From contig JAFQHN010000026.1 of assembly GCA_017397935.1 (NCBI GenBank), positions 1-64,000 on the forward strand: a stretch of 64,000 nucleotides of DNA, given 5' to 3'. The DNA comes from Bacillota bacterium (GTDB lineage: Bacteria; Bacillota; Dehalobacteriia; UBA4068; UBA4997). Below, in pieces: positions 9,302 through 16,932 of the stretch; positions within the stretch are counted from its first letter, which is position 1, and each line of letters starts with the position of its first letter. The position numbers and the translations under genes were made by a program. The notes beneath the pieces were generated by a model that saw only the letters and a list, made by a program, of their open reading frames with translations, did not search any database and was not told the origin of the DNA.

Positions 9302-9805
9302 ATGAAAATTGCCGTTTACGCCGGAACCTTTGACCCCATCACTCTGGGGCACATTGATATTCTGGACCGTGCCTGCCGCCTTTTTGATAAGCTGATTTTG
9401 GCGGTGGCCGAGGATAACTACAAAAATACCTTCTTCGATGCCGAAGAACGCTGCGAGATTGCCCGCAAAGCCGTGGCGCACCTGCCCAATGTGGAGGTTA
9501 AGCCGTTCAGCGGTCTGCTGGTGGAATTTTGCCGCAATGAAGGCGCGGTGGCCATCATCCGTGGGCTTCGGGCGATGGCCGACTTTGAGAAGGAATTTCA
9601 ACTGGCGCTGATGAACAAAAATGTGGCGCCGGAGATTGATTCGCTGTTTTTGATGACCGCGCCGGAGTATCAGTTCGTAAGCTCCAGCATCGTCAAAAAT
9701 TTCAGCGAGCTGGGTTATGTGCCGGACGGCATCATCTCCCCTTGCGTGGCCGAGGCTCTGCAAGAGAAATTAAACGCCCAAAAAACCGGGTGTTCCGAAG
9801 ATTAG
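9302..9805 (+). CDS. coaD: Phosphopantetheine adenylyltransferase
   Basis: 167 residues, normal for CoaD. It adenylates 4'-phosphopantetheine in coenzyme A synthesis. The nucleotidyltransferase motifs GTFDPITLGH (with the T-x-G-H box) and VSSSIVK are present, plus the IIRGLRAMADFE segment. ATG 9302 follows ACAGGAGA and matches the family start MKIAVYAGTFDP; an upstream in-frame start at 9242 would overlap the glycosylase and is rejected. Confidence 0.95.
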   Translation: MKIAVYAGTFDPITLGHIDILDRACRLFDKLILAVAEDNYKNTFFDAEERCEIARKAVAHLPNVEVKPFSGLLVEFCRNEGAVAIIRGLRAMADFEKEFQLALMNKNVAPEIDSLFLMTAPEYQFVSSSIVKNFSELGYVPDGIISPCVAEALQEKLNAQKTGCSED

Positions 9806-9808
9806 TAG

Positions 9809-9836
9809 ACAAAATTGTCCGAACAAAATTGTCCGA
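9809..9836. repeat. Perfect 14-bp tandem duplication with operator-like palindromes
   Basis: ACAAAATTGTCCGA occurs twice (9809-9822, 9823-9836). Each copy contains a short dyad (ACAA, 2-nt centre, TTGT), giving two evenly spaced operator-like sites about 26 bp upstream of the -35 box of the next gene. A 9-bp tandem repeat TTAAATTAC also occurs at 9918-9935, just before the ribosome-binding site. Confidence 0.8.
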
Positions 9837-9861
9837 CAGTATAAAAACCACCGAAAAGCGG

Positions 9862-9891
9862 TTGAAATACTGCCGGCATTTTTGCTATAAT
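9862..9891 (+). promoter_or_regulatory. Sigma-A promoter of the carboxyltransferase gene
   Basis: TTGAAA at 9862-9867, an 18-bp spacer and TATAAT at 9886-9891, 55 bp before the start codon. The tandem dyads at 9809-9836 lie just upstream. Confidence 0.7.
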
Positions 9892-9946
9892 AAACAAAAT
9901 ATAACTTAAATTATTGGTTAAATTACTTAAATTACAGGAGGATAAC

Positions 9947-11386
9947 ATGGCTGGTTTGTTCAAAAAACTGTTTGGCGGAGAATCCGCCCCCGCACCGGCG
10001 CCTGCTGCTCCGGCTGCAAAGCCTCAGGCTCCGCAGAATGTGCCTGTGAAGAAGTTTAAGGTTGGCATTACCGATACCACCCTGCGTGATGCTCATCAAA
10101 GCTTGCTGGCAACCAGAATGAATATTGATGATATTTTGTCGGTGGCGTCTGATCTGGATAAGGTCGGCTTCCACAGCATGGAGGTTTGGGGCGGTGCAAC
10201 CTTTGACAGTTGTATGCGCTTCCTTAACGAGGATCCGTGGGAACGCCTGCGCAAGATCCGCAAGGCTTGCCCCAACACCAAGCTGCAAATGCTGCTGCGC
10301 GGCCAGAACCTGCTGGGTTACCGTCATTATTCCGATGATGTTGTAGATTTGTTTGTTAAAAAGTGTATCGAAAACGGCATTGATATTATCCGTATCTTCG
10401 ACGCGCTGAACGATGTGCGCAATGTGGAAAGCGCCGTTCGCGCCACCAAAAAGTACGGCGGCCATGCCCAGGTTGCGGTATCTTACACCAACAGCCCCGT
10501 ACATAACGCCGCCCACTTTGTGGAGCTGGCCAAAAAGCTGAAAGCCATGGGCGCCGACAGTATCTGTATCAAGGATATGACCGGTTTGATTTACCCCTAC
10601 GCCGCTTATGATTTGGTAAAGGCCATCAAGGATGAGGTTGGCCTGATGGTGCAGCTGCATTGTCATTACACCACCGGTATGGCTTCGATGAGCTACATGA
10701 AGGCTATTGAGGCCGGCTGTGATGTGGTTGACTGCTCGATGAGTCCGCTGGCCATGGGTACTGCCCAGCCGGCTGATGAGGTTATGGTTTCGGTATTGCA
10801 GGGCACTCCTTATGATACCGGTATTCAGCTGGATCAGCTGCTGGCCATCGCCCCCAAGGTTAAGGAGATCCGCACCCATTACGCCGAATATGACATCTCC
10901 AACCCCGGTGTAGACCCGACTGTACTGTCCAGTCAGATCCCCGGCGGTATGATGAGCAACTTCCTCTCTCAGTTGAAGGCCGCCAACGCCCTTGACCGCA
11001 TTGATGAGGTTATGGCCGAGGTTCCCCGTGTGCGCAAGGATATGGGTTATCCGCCGCTGGTTACCCCCAGCAGCCAGATCGTCGGCTCTCAGGCCTTGAT
11101 GAATGTTTTGGCCGGCGGCCGTTACAAGATGGTTACCAACGAGGTTAAGGGTTACTTCCAGGGCCAGTACGGTCAGCCGCCTGCCCCGATGGATGAGGCC
11201 ATCAAAAAGCAGATTATCGGTGATTTGCCCAGCATTACCCACCGCCCTGCTGATGATTTGCCGCCTTATCTGGATGATGCCCGCAAGGAAATCGGTGATT
11301 TGGCCAAGACCGATGAGGATTTGCTGCTGTATATCATGTTCCCGCAGGTTGCCAAACCCTTCCTGGAACAGAAATACGCTAAATAG
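9947..11386 (+). CDS. Biotin-dependent carboxyltransferase subunit (oxaloacetate decarboxylase alpha / pyruvate carboxylase B type)
   Basis: 479 residues. The catalytic core resembles OadA, PycB and transcarboxylase 5S: DTTLRDAHQSL with metal-binding Asp near residue 42, CIKDMTG with the carboxyl-accepting lysine, and LHCHYTTGM with metal-binding histidines, followed by the conserved C-terminal domain. Two things stand out. There is no C-terminal biotinyl domain (no MKM-type motif), so carboxybiotin must come on a separate carrier. There is also a 30-residue N-terminal head with an Ala/Pro-rich stretch (APAPAPAAPAAKPQAP) of the kind normally linking biotin domains. ATG 9947 follows CAGGAGG. 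The substrate (oxaloacetate, pyruvate or methylmalonyl-CoA) cannot be decided. It is monocistronic, with its own promoter and terminator. Confidence 0.85.
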   Translation: MAGLFKKLFGGESAPAPAPAAPAAKPQAPQNVPVKKFKVGITDTTLRDAHQSLLATRMNIDDILSVASDLDKVGFHSMEVWGGATFDSCMRFLNEDPWERLRKIRKACPNTKLQMLLRGQNLLGYRHYSDDVVDLFVKKCIENGIDIIRIFDALNDVRNVESAVRATKKYGGHAQVAVSYTNSPVHNAAHFVELAKKLKAMGADSICIKDMTGLIYPYAAYDLVKAIKDEVGLMVQLHCHYTTGMASMSYMKAIEAGCDVVDCSMSPLAMGTAQPADEVMVSVLQGTPYDTGIQLDQLLAIAPKVKEIRTHYAEYDISNPGVDPTVLSSQIPGGMMSNFLSQLKAANALDRIDEVMAEVPRVRKDMGYPPLVTPSSQIVGSQALMNVLAGGRYKMVTNEVKGYFQGQYGQPPAPMDEAIKKQIIGDLPSITHRPADDLPPYLDDARKEIGDLAKTDEDLLLYIMFPQVAKPFLEQKYAK

Positions 11387-11410
11387 ATAGCTAAATATCA
11401 AGCTGAAAGC

Positions 11411-11437
11411 GCCGGGGGTTCGCCTCCGGCCTTTTTT
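11411..11437 (+). terminator. Intrinsic terminator after the carboxyltransferase gene
   Basis: GCCGGGGG-TTCG-CCTCCGGC hairpin, an 8-bp stem with one wobble pair and a stable UUCG loop, followed by CTTTTTT. Confidence 0.9.
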
Positions 11438-11462
11438 ATGGGCAGGCGGTGGTGATAACAGT

Positions 11463-11492
11463 AATAATTTAACAAATTTTGGTTAAATTATT
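11463..11492. promoter_or_regulatory. 11-bp perfect inverted repeat upstream of trmK
   Basis: AATAATTTAAC and GTTAAATTATT are separated by 8 bp. There is no GC-rich stem, so an operator is more likely than a terminator. The spacer to trmK also holds a direct repeat TTTTGGTAAAAA (11520-11531 and 11561-11572) and a doubled TAGTTGTATTT. Confidence 0.4.
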
Positions 11493-11599
11493 CGGTAAAT
11501 TCAGCAGGAAAACGCAGTTTTTTGGTAAAAATAGTTGTATTTATAGTAGTTGTATTTTTATTTTGGTAAAAACCCGTTGTGATCAAGGTGGTGTGTTTT

Positions 11600-12295
11600 A
11601 TGCGAATCAAACTTTCTAACCGCTTGCAGGCGGTGGCGCGGTATATCCCTGTCGGTTTAAGGGTGGCGGATATCGGCACCGACCACGGTTATTTGCCTGT
11701 TTATTTGGCGGTAAATGATATTTCGCCGCAGGTTATTGCTTCGGACAGAGGTAAAGGCCCTCTGGCCTCGGCCGAACAGCTGGTCGGTCTGCTCTCGCTG
11801 GAAAATCAGGTGAGTCTGCGTCTGGGTGACGGTCTTTCGGTGCTGGCCCCCGGAGAGGCAGAGGTCATCTGTATTGCCGGCATGGGCGGTATGGCCATCA
11901 CCGATATTCTGACGGCAGGCATGGCGCAGGCCAAGGCGGCCAAGCGGTTGGTGTTGCAGCCGCAGCGTAATGTGGCGGCGGTGCGGCATTTTCTGGTAGA
12001 TAACGGCTTTAAGCTGGTGGCCGAGGATTTGGCCGAGGACGACGGCTTCTATTATGAAATTATCGTGGCCGAGCCGGGAGAAATGCAGCTGACTGATTTG
12101 GATGCCGAGTTCGGGCCGCTGCTGCTGGCCAACGGCCACCCCCTGCTGAAAGATTTTCTGAGCCTCAGAGAGCGAGATTTGACCCGCCTGTTGGATGCGA
12201 TGGCCGACAACAACAGCCCCGATTCCCGACGCCGCAAAGAACAGTTGGAGCAGGAAATTTCCCGTATCGCCAAGGTGATTGCCGAGCTTGAATAA
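11600..12295 (+). CDS. trmK: tRNA (adenine(22)-N1)-methyltransferase
   Basis: 231 residues. It methylates N1 of A22 in tRNA using S-adenosylmethionine. The SAM-binding motif ADIGTDHGYLPVYL is characteristic of TrmK, followed by IAGMGGMAI and LQPQRN in the catalytic region and a C-terminal coiled-coil-like helix. ATG 11600 has an AAGGTGGTG site; a longer start at 11579 adds seven residues with no support. Next to a Nif3-like gene, an arrangement very common in Bacillota. Confidence 0.9.
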   Translation: MRIKLSNRLQAVARYIPVGLRVADIGTDHGYLPVYLAVNDISPQVIASDRGKGPLASAEQLVGLLSLENQVSLRLGDGLSVLAPGEAEVICIAGMGGMAITDILTAGMAQAKAAKRLVLQPQRNVAAVRHFLVDNGFKLVAEDLAEDDGFYYEIIVAEPGEMQLTDLDAEFGPLLLANGHPLLKDFLSLRERDLTRLLDAMADNNSPDSRRRKEQLEQEISRIAKVIAELE

Positions 12296-12328
12296 CTTCG
12301 CTTGATTAGATATGGATGAGGTAAAAAT

Positions 12329-13132
12329 ATGCTGAAAATTGCTGATATTTGCCATGCGTTGGAGGAGTTTGCGCCGAAATCTCTGGCCGCCCCATGGGAC
12401 AACCCCGGTTTGCTGCTGGGGGATGCAGGGGCCGAGTGCGCCTCGGTAATGGTGGCGCTGGATTTGACGGACAGCGTACTTCGGCAGGCCGAGCAGGCCG
12501 GCTGCGGCTTGATTATCACGCACCACCCGTTTATTTTTGCGGCGCAGAAGCAGGTGCTGGCCGGCCGCTATGAGGGCGATATGATTTTGGCCCTGGCACA
12601 GAAGAAAATGGCTGCTGTGGCTTGTCACACCAACTGGGATAACGCCCTGGGCGGCATAAATTATACGCTGGCCGAGGCGCTGGGTTTGCAGAATATCACG
12701 CCCATCTGCACGCCGCAGGAGGATGAAATTTTGCTGCTATGCGGCGAATTTCCGTCTGCTTTGTCGGCGGCGGATTTGACCAAAACTGTCTGTGCGGCGC
12801 TGGGTTTGCCGGTTCTCCGCGCGGCAGGCTTGGATGACAACAAAACTTACCGTAAGCTGGCCGTTTGCGGCGGTGCGGGTATGGATTTCTGGCCCAAGGC
12901 AGCCGCAGCCGGTTGTGATGCTCTGCTTTCGGCCGACCCTAAACACCACGAGGGATTTCAGGCGGCACACGCCGATTTTGCCCTGCTGGACGGCACGCAT
13001 TTTGCCACCGAGGTCATCGGTATCCGCCGCCTTGGCCGAATTTTGCAGCAAAAACTGCCGGATTTGACGGTGCATTTTGCCGATGAACAGGACGCCTGGC
13101 AGTTTCGGGATAAAGAGGGCCGCAAATATTAA
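12329..13132 (+). CDS. Nif3-like dinuclear metal centre protein
   Basis: 267 residues, a compact member of the Nif3/YqfO (DUF34) family, without the PII-like insert found in longer homologues. The metal ligands are visible in TIIxTHHP style as LIITHHPFIF near residue 64 and in SADPKHHEGF plus the C-terminal LLDGTHFATE. The family forms toroidal hexamers; its role is unsettled, with a GTP cyclohydrolase-like activity suggested for some members. It lies 33 bp behind trmK and is probably co-transcribed. Confidence 0.88.
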   Translation: MLKIADICHALEEFAPKSLAAPWDNPGLLLGDAGAECASVMVALDLTDSVLRQAEQAGCGLIITHHPFIFAAQKQVLAGRYEGDMILALAQKKMAAVACHTNWDNALGGINYTLAEALGLQNITPICTPQEDEILLLCGEFPSALSAADLTKTVCAALGLPVLRAAGLDDNKTYRKLAVCGGAGMDFWPKAAAAGCDALLSADPKHHEGFQAAHADFALLDGTHFATEVIGIRRLGRILQQKLPDLTVHFADEQDAWQFRDKEGRKY

Positions 13133-13156
13133 AAAATAATCTCAAAAAATGTTATC

Positions 13157-13193
13157 AAAACCGCCTGCCGTGATAATTCGGGGCGGTTTTATT
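13157..13193 (+). terminator. Intrinsic terminator after the Nif3-like gene
   Basis: AAAACCGCC pairs with GGCGGTTTT (13182-13190) around a 16-nt loop, followed by ATTGTG. The stem itself ends in T4. Confidence 0.75.
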
Positions 13194-13205
13194 GTGTAAA
13201 AATAA

Positions 13206-13234
13206 TTGCATATACGGCAGAAAAATGCTATAAT
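13206..13234 (+). promoter_or_regulatory. Sigma-A promoter of rnpB
   Basis: TTGCAT at 13206-13211, a 17-bp spacer and TATAAT at 13229-13234. Transcription would begin near 13241, some 40 nt before the folded RNase P RNA. Confidence 0.75.
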
Positions 13235-13279
13235 AAAATGTCAATAGAATTAAACTGTTATTGTTGGCTTTTATTGACT

Positions 13280-13667
13280 TTTGCCAAAAAATAAGCCGAG
13301 TAAGCTAAACGGACGCGGAGAGAAATCCCAAAAGGCTCACTCTGAGGAAAGTCCGGGCTTCATAGGGCAGGGTGCCGGCTAACGGCCGGTGAAAGTGATT
13401 TTAAGGAAAGTGCCACAGAAACAAACCGCCTAAGCGCTTCGGCGCCGGCAAGGATGGAACGGTGCGGTAAGAGCGCACCAGCAGGCGGGAGACCGTCTGG
13501 CTAGGCAAACCCCACCCGAAGCAAGGCCAAAAAGGGAACGCATAAGGCTGCCCGTCTTGTTCCTGAAAAGGGCCGCAAGAGGCGGCTGGCAACAGCCGCA
13601 CCAGATAGATGTCCGTTCACGACAGAACCCGGCTTACAGGCTTGCTGGGCTTATCGGTTTTGGCAAA
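13280..13667 (+). ncRNA. rnpB: RNase P RNA
   Basis: The catalytic RNA that removes tRNA 5' leaders. Universally conserved blocks are visible: GAGGAAAGTCCGGGCT near 13351, ACAGAAACAAACCGCC near 13415, GGTAAGAGCGCACCAGC near 13466, AGATAGATG near 13604 and GACAGAACCCGGCTTACAG near 13621. The 5' and 3' ends pair: TAAGCC (13292-13297) with GGGCTTA (13648-13654), and a further perfect 10-bp pairing joins 13280-13289 with 13658-13667, so the terminal P1 helix is unusually long. The ends given are those of this helix. The architecture looks like bacterial type A. Confidence 0.95.
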
Positions 13668-13693
13668 CCGAAATTGAAGGGAGAATGAATTTT

Positions 13694-14038
13694 ATGGAAA
13701 CTTTATTTGCCAAGCTCTGTGAATATTTGCAGATGAAAGAGGATATTTCGTTTGCCGAATTTTCTGCATATTATAGACAAGTGCTGGCCGAGTTTATGGC
13801 CAACTTCAAATCCTATGACCGCGATACCATGATCAAAGCGGCGGCAATCTCTACCGTGGTGGCTGCCAACGCCATTGACCGCGGCAAGCAGAAGGATGTT
13901 AACGCCAAAAAGTTTAAGAAGTACGCTGAAAAGCTCTCCTTCTGGGCCGAATCTATCGCGCTGCGTCTGGAAAGAGAATACGGTCTTTCCAAGAGCGATG
14001 TTGACCGAGAAATTGATAAATTGCTGGCCGATGTATAA
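13694..14038 (+). CDS. Small protein of unknown function
   Basis: 114 residues, mostly alpha-helical by composition, with many charged residues and a central Ala/Val-rich helix (residues 40-60). No signal peptide or membrane span and no motif I recognise. ATG 13694 is preferred over ATG 13685, because AGGGAGA abuts the latter but is well spaced from the former. It directly follows rnpB with no terminator U-tract between, so it may be transcribed from the rnpB promoter. It is probably real, given the ribosome-binding site and a codon pattern like its neighbours. Confidence 0.65.
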   Translation: METLFAKLCEYLQMKEDISFAEFSAYYRQVLAEFMANFKSYDRDTMIKAAAISTVVAANAIDRGKQKDVNAKKFKKYAEKLSFWAESIALRLEREYGLSKSDVDREIDKLLADV

Positions 14039-14077
14039 CGGTGGGCCCCTTTGGGGCTTGCCTTAATTGCAGCGGCC

Positions 14078-14118
14078 ATTTTTAATTTTTTATTTTAATT
14101 TTATATTTTAATTTTTTA
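14078..14118. repeat. AT-rich tandem repeats upstream of trmB-thrC
   Basis: Three imperfect copies of a TATTTTAATTTT-like unit in a row; no hairpin or promoter hexamers. Of the same kind as the other short tandem repeats in the window's spacers. Confidence 0.6.
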
Positions 14119-14168
14119 TGCAGGCCGCTTTAATAACAAAAATTTTTTGGTAAAGGAATTGGCAATTT

Positions 14169-16337
14169 ATGCGTTTGCGATATGTGGCCGGCAGTCGGGA
14201 AAAACTGCTGGCAGAACCGCAGCTTGTGCTTAATCCGGACACTGCGCCGGCCGGGCATTGGCGGGAATTTTTTGCGGCCAAGGGCAGCAAGGCCACCAGG
14301 CTTTGTCTGGAAATCGGCTGCGGCAGAGGGCGCTTTTGTAATGATTTAGCCAAAAGCTGCCCCGATATGAATATCATCGGCTTAGAGGTTGTGGATGGCG
14401 TGCTTTCTGCGGCGGTGGATAAATACCGTGAGAATGGGGCGGCTAATCTGGCCTTTCTCTGGCAGGATGCCCAAAAGCTGACCGAAAGCTTTGCCCCCGG
14501 TGAGCTTGACCGTATCTACCTTAACTTCTCTGACCCCTGGCCGAAGAAGCGGCACGCCAAGCGCCGTTTGACATACGATAAGTTTCTGGCGGTGTACGCG
14601 CAGATTTTGGCGCACCACGGCGAGATTTGGTTCAAAACCGATAACCGCCCCCTGTTTGATTTTTCGGCCGACAGATTGTTGGCCTGCGGTTGGCGTTTGC
14701 ACGATGTTGACTATAATTATCCGCAGGAGGCTGCTGCCGAAGACCGCATGACGGAGTATGAAAACCGTTTTCGGCGTCTGGGTCAGCCCATCAACCGTTT
14801 GTGCGCGGCAAAACCGCAAAATAATTTTGATTATGAGGTGAAACCCATGCAATATATCAGCACCCGCGGCAATTATCAGCCGATAAGCAGTGCAGCAGCT
14901 ATCCGCACCGGTATGGTGCCCGGCGGCGGCCTTTTTGTGCCGCAGGAACTGCCCAAATTTAACTTCACCTGGGATGAGTTGGCCGCTATGAGTTATCAAA
15001 CGCTGGCCGAGCAGGTTTTGGGCCTGTTCCTCACGGATTATTCCCCTGAGCGTCTGGCGGAGATTGTTAAGGCGTCTTACGGCAGCAATTTTGCCGATGA
15101 AAAAATCGTACCCCTGCAAAAGCTGGCCGACGGTTTGCATATTCTGGAGCTTTGGCACGGCCCCACGGCGGCGTTTAAGGATATGGCGCTGCAAATTCTG
15201 CCCCGCCTGCTGACCGAGGCCGTAAAGCTGGAAGGCGGCGGCAGCGAGGTGGATATTCTGGTGGCAACCTCCGGCGATACCGGCAAGGCTGCGCTGGAAG
15301 GCTTCAAAAATGTGCCCGGCATCAAGGTTATCTGCTTTTATCCCGACGGCGGCGTAAGCCGTGCCCAGTATTTGCAGATGGCCACCACCGACGGCGAAAA
15401 TACCAATGTGGTGGCGGTGCGCGGCAATTTTGATAACTGCCAGACAGGTGTTAAGCAAATTTTCGGTGATACTGCGGTGGCCGAGCGTATGGCTGCGGCC
15501 GGCAAGGAGTTTTCCTCGGCCAATTCCATCAACTGGGGCCGCCTGTGTCCGCAGATCATTTACTATTTTTGGAGTTATGCCGAGCTGCTGCGTCAGCAGA
15601 GCGTAAAGCCCGGCGAGGAATTTAATGTGGTGGTGCCCACCGGCAACTTCGGCAACATTCTGGCCGCTTATTATGCCCGGGAAATGGGCCTGCCGATCAA
15701 ACATCTGGTTTGCGCCAGCAACAGCAACAAGGTGCTGGCCGATGTGCTGGAAACCGGCGTTTATGACCGCCGCCGTGAGTTTGTAAAAACCACCAGTCCC
15801 AGCATGGATATCCTCATCAGCAGCAACTTTGAGCGTTTTTACTTTGCCATGACGGGCAACGATGCCGAAAAACTCTCGGCCGCTTATGCTGCGCTGGATG
15901 CCGATGGTGTATTCACCGCCGATGAGGCCGCCAAAGAGCGTTGGCAGCAGCTGATGAGCGGCGGTTGGGCTGATGAAGAGCGGGTGGCTGCCACCATCAA
16001 AAAATATTTTACCGAGCAGCATTACGCGCTGGACCCGCACACCGCCGTGGCCGTCGCCGTATATGAGGATTACGCAGCCAAAACCGGCGATACCACCCCC
16101 GTGGTGGTAGCCTCCACCGCCAGCCCGTTTAAGTTCGGCCGTGCGGTATTGGCCGCCCTCGGTGAGGAAACTGCCGAGGATGCCGCTGAAAATGCGGTTT
16201 TACAGCAGCTGGCCGATGTTATCAAGCAGCCGGTACACCGCGCGCTGGCTGATGTTGAACAGAAACCGATTCTGCACAACACCGTGGTGGATGTGGCCGA
16301 AATGCCTGCCATCGTAGCGAAAATTCTGGAAATCTAA
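14169..16337 (+). CDS. Fusion of tRNA (guanine-N7)-methyltransferase (TrmB) and threonine synthase (ThrC)
   Basis: One 722-residue open frame. Residues 1-226 are a TrmB: SAM motif LEIGCGRGRF, then IYLNFSDPWPKKRHAKRR, the family signature, then the target-binding end MTEYENRF. Residues 227-722 are a full threonine synthase of about 496 residues, starting MQYISTRG, with HGPTAAFKDMALQ carrying the PLP lysine and ATSGDTGKAAL. TrmB makes m7G46 in tRNA; ThrC makes threonine from phosphohomoserine. There is no stop codon between the parts, but GAGGTG at 14834-14839 lies 7 nt before the ThrC Met (14847), so ThrC could also be made alone from an internal start. Neither half shows damage. Functional linkage of the two activities is not obvious, so stop-codon loss between neighbours is the simplest origin. 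Confidence 0.88.
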   Translation: MRLRYVAGSREKLLAEPQLVLNPDTAPAGHWREFFAAKGSKATRLCLEIGCGRGRFCNDLAKSCPDMNIIGLEVVDGVLSAAVDKYRENGAANLAFLWQDAQKLTESFAPGELDRIYLNFSDPWPKKRHAKRRLTYDKFLAVYAQILAHHGEIWFKTDNRPLFDFSADRLLACGWRLHDVDYNYPQEAAAEDRMTEYENRFRRLGQPINRLCAAKPQNNFDYEVKPMQYISTRGNYQPISSAAAIRTGMVPGGGLFVPQELPKFNFTWDELAAMSYQTLAEQVLGLFLTDYSPERLAEIVKASYGSNFADEKIVPLQKLADGLHILELWHGPTAAFKDMALQILPRLLTEAVKLEGGGSEVDILVATSGDTGKAALEGFKNVPGIKVICFYPDGGVSRAQYLQMATTDGENTNVVAVRGNFDNCQTGVKQIFGDTAVAERMAAAGKEFSSANSINWGRLCPQIIYYFWSYAELLRQQSVKPGEEFNVVVPTGNFGNILAAYYAREMGLPIKHLVCASNSNKVLADVLETGVYDRRREFVKTTSPSMDILISSNFERFYFAMTGNDAEKLSAAYAALDADGVFTADEAAKERWQQLMSGGWADEERVAATIKKYFTEQHYALDPHTAVAVAVYEDYAAKTGDTTPVVVASTASPFKFGRAVLAALGEETAEDAAENAVLQQLADVIKQPVHRALADVEQKPILHNTVVDVAEMPAIVAKILEI

Positions 16338-16386
16338 TCAGGAATTTAAGGCGTATATAACGCTTGAATATAGGGAGGAAACCCAA

Positions 16387-16899
16387 ATGAAGAAAGTTCT
16401 GATCGTTATGGGCAGCGATTCTGACCTGCCCGTTATGCAAAACGCCTGTAAGGTGCTGGATGAGCTGGGTGTGGCTTATGAGGTTCGTATTTCCTCGGCC
16501 CACCGTGCGCCCGCCAAAACTGCCGCTCTGGCCGCAGGTGCCGCAGACGCAGGCTTCGGTGTGATTATTGCCGGTGCAGGCGGCGCTGCCCATCTGGCCG
16601 GTGTTATCGCCGCGGAAACTCCGCTGCCGGTAATTGCCGTGCCCATTAAATCCGGTGCGCTGGTCGGCTTTGATGCGCTGCTGGCCATGGTGCAGATGCC
16701 TGCCGGTATCCCTGTCGCCACCGTAGCCATCGACGGCGCCCGTAATGCCGGTATTCTGGCTGCCCAGATTTTGGCTGTGGGCGAGCCTGCCCTGCTGGAC
16801 AAGCTGGTGGAATTCAAGGCCGGTCTGCTGGCCGGTGTTGAGGCCAAGGATGCCAAATTGCAGCAGCTGGGCGTAGAAGCTTATCTGGCGCAGAAATAA
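16387..16899 (+). CDS. purE: N5-carboxyaminoimidazole ribonucleotide mutase, class I
   Basis: 170 residues. It makes 4-carboxy-AIR in de novo purine synthesis. The signature GSDSDLPVM at residue 10 binds phosphate, and [10 protein letters not shown] carries the catalytic histidine; [10 protein letters not shown] and [12 protein letters not shown] complete the active site. GGGAGG ribosome-binding site. First gene of a pur operon, 49 bp behind thrC, with no terminator between. purK is not in the window. Confidence 0.95.
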   Translation: MKKVLIVMGSDSDLPVMQNACKVLDELGVAYEVRISSAHRAPAKTAALAAGAADAGFGVIIAGAGGAAHLAGVIAAETPLPVIAVPIKSGALVGFDALLAMVQMPAGIPVATVAIDGARNAGILAAQILAVGEPALLDKLVEFKAGLLAGVEAKDAKLQQLGVEAYLAQK

Positions 16900-16932
16900 T
16901 TTTCAAGACTTTGTGGGAGATGGGGTGGAACG

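Noticed and set aside
9932-11401. 489-codon open frame on the - strand
   Set aside because: Shadow of the carboxyltransferase gene, His/Gln/Ile-rich, no motif.
14382-16040. 552-codon open frame on the - strand
   Set aside because: Shadow of trmB-thrC; no start signal or domain.
16338-16386. Purine riboswitch before purE
   Set aside because: A GTATATAACGCTTGAATATAGG stretch looks vaguely like part of one, but only 49 nt separate the genes and the three-helix core is absent.
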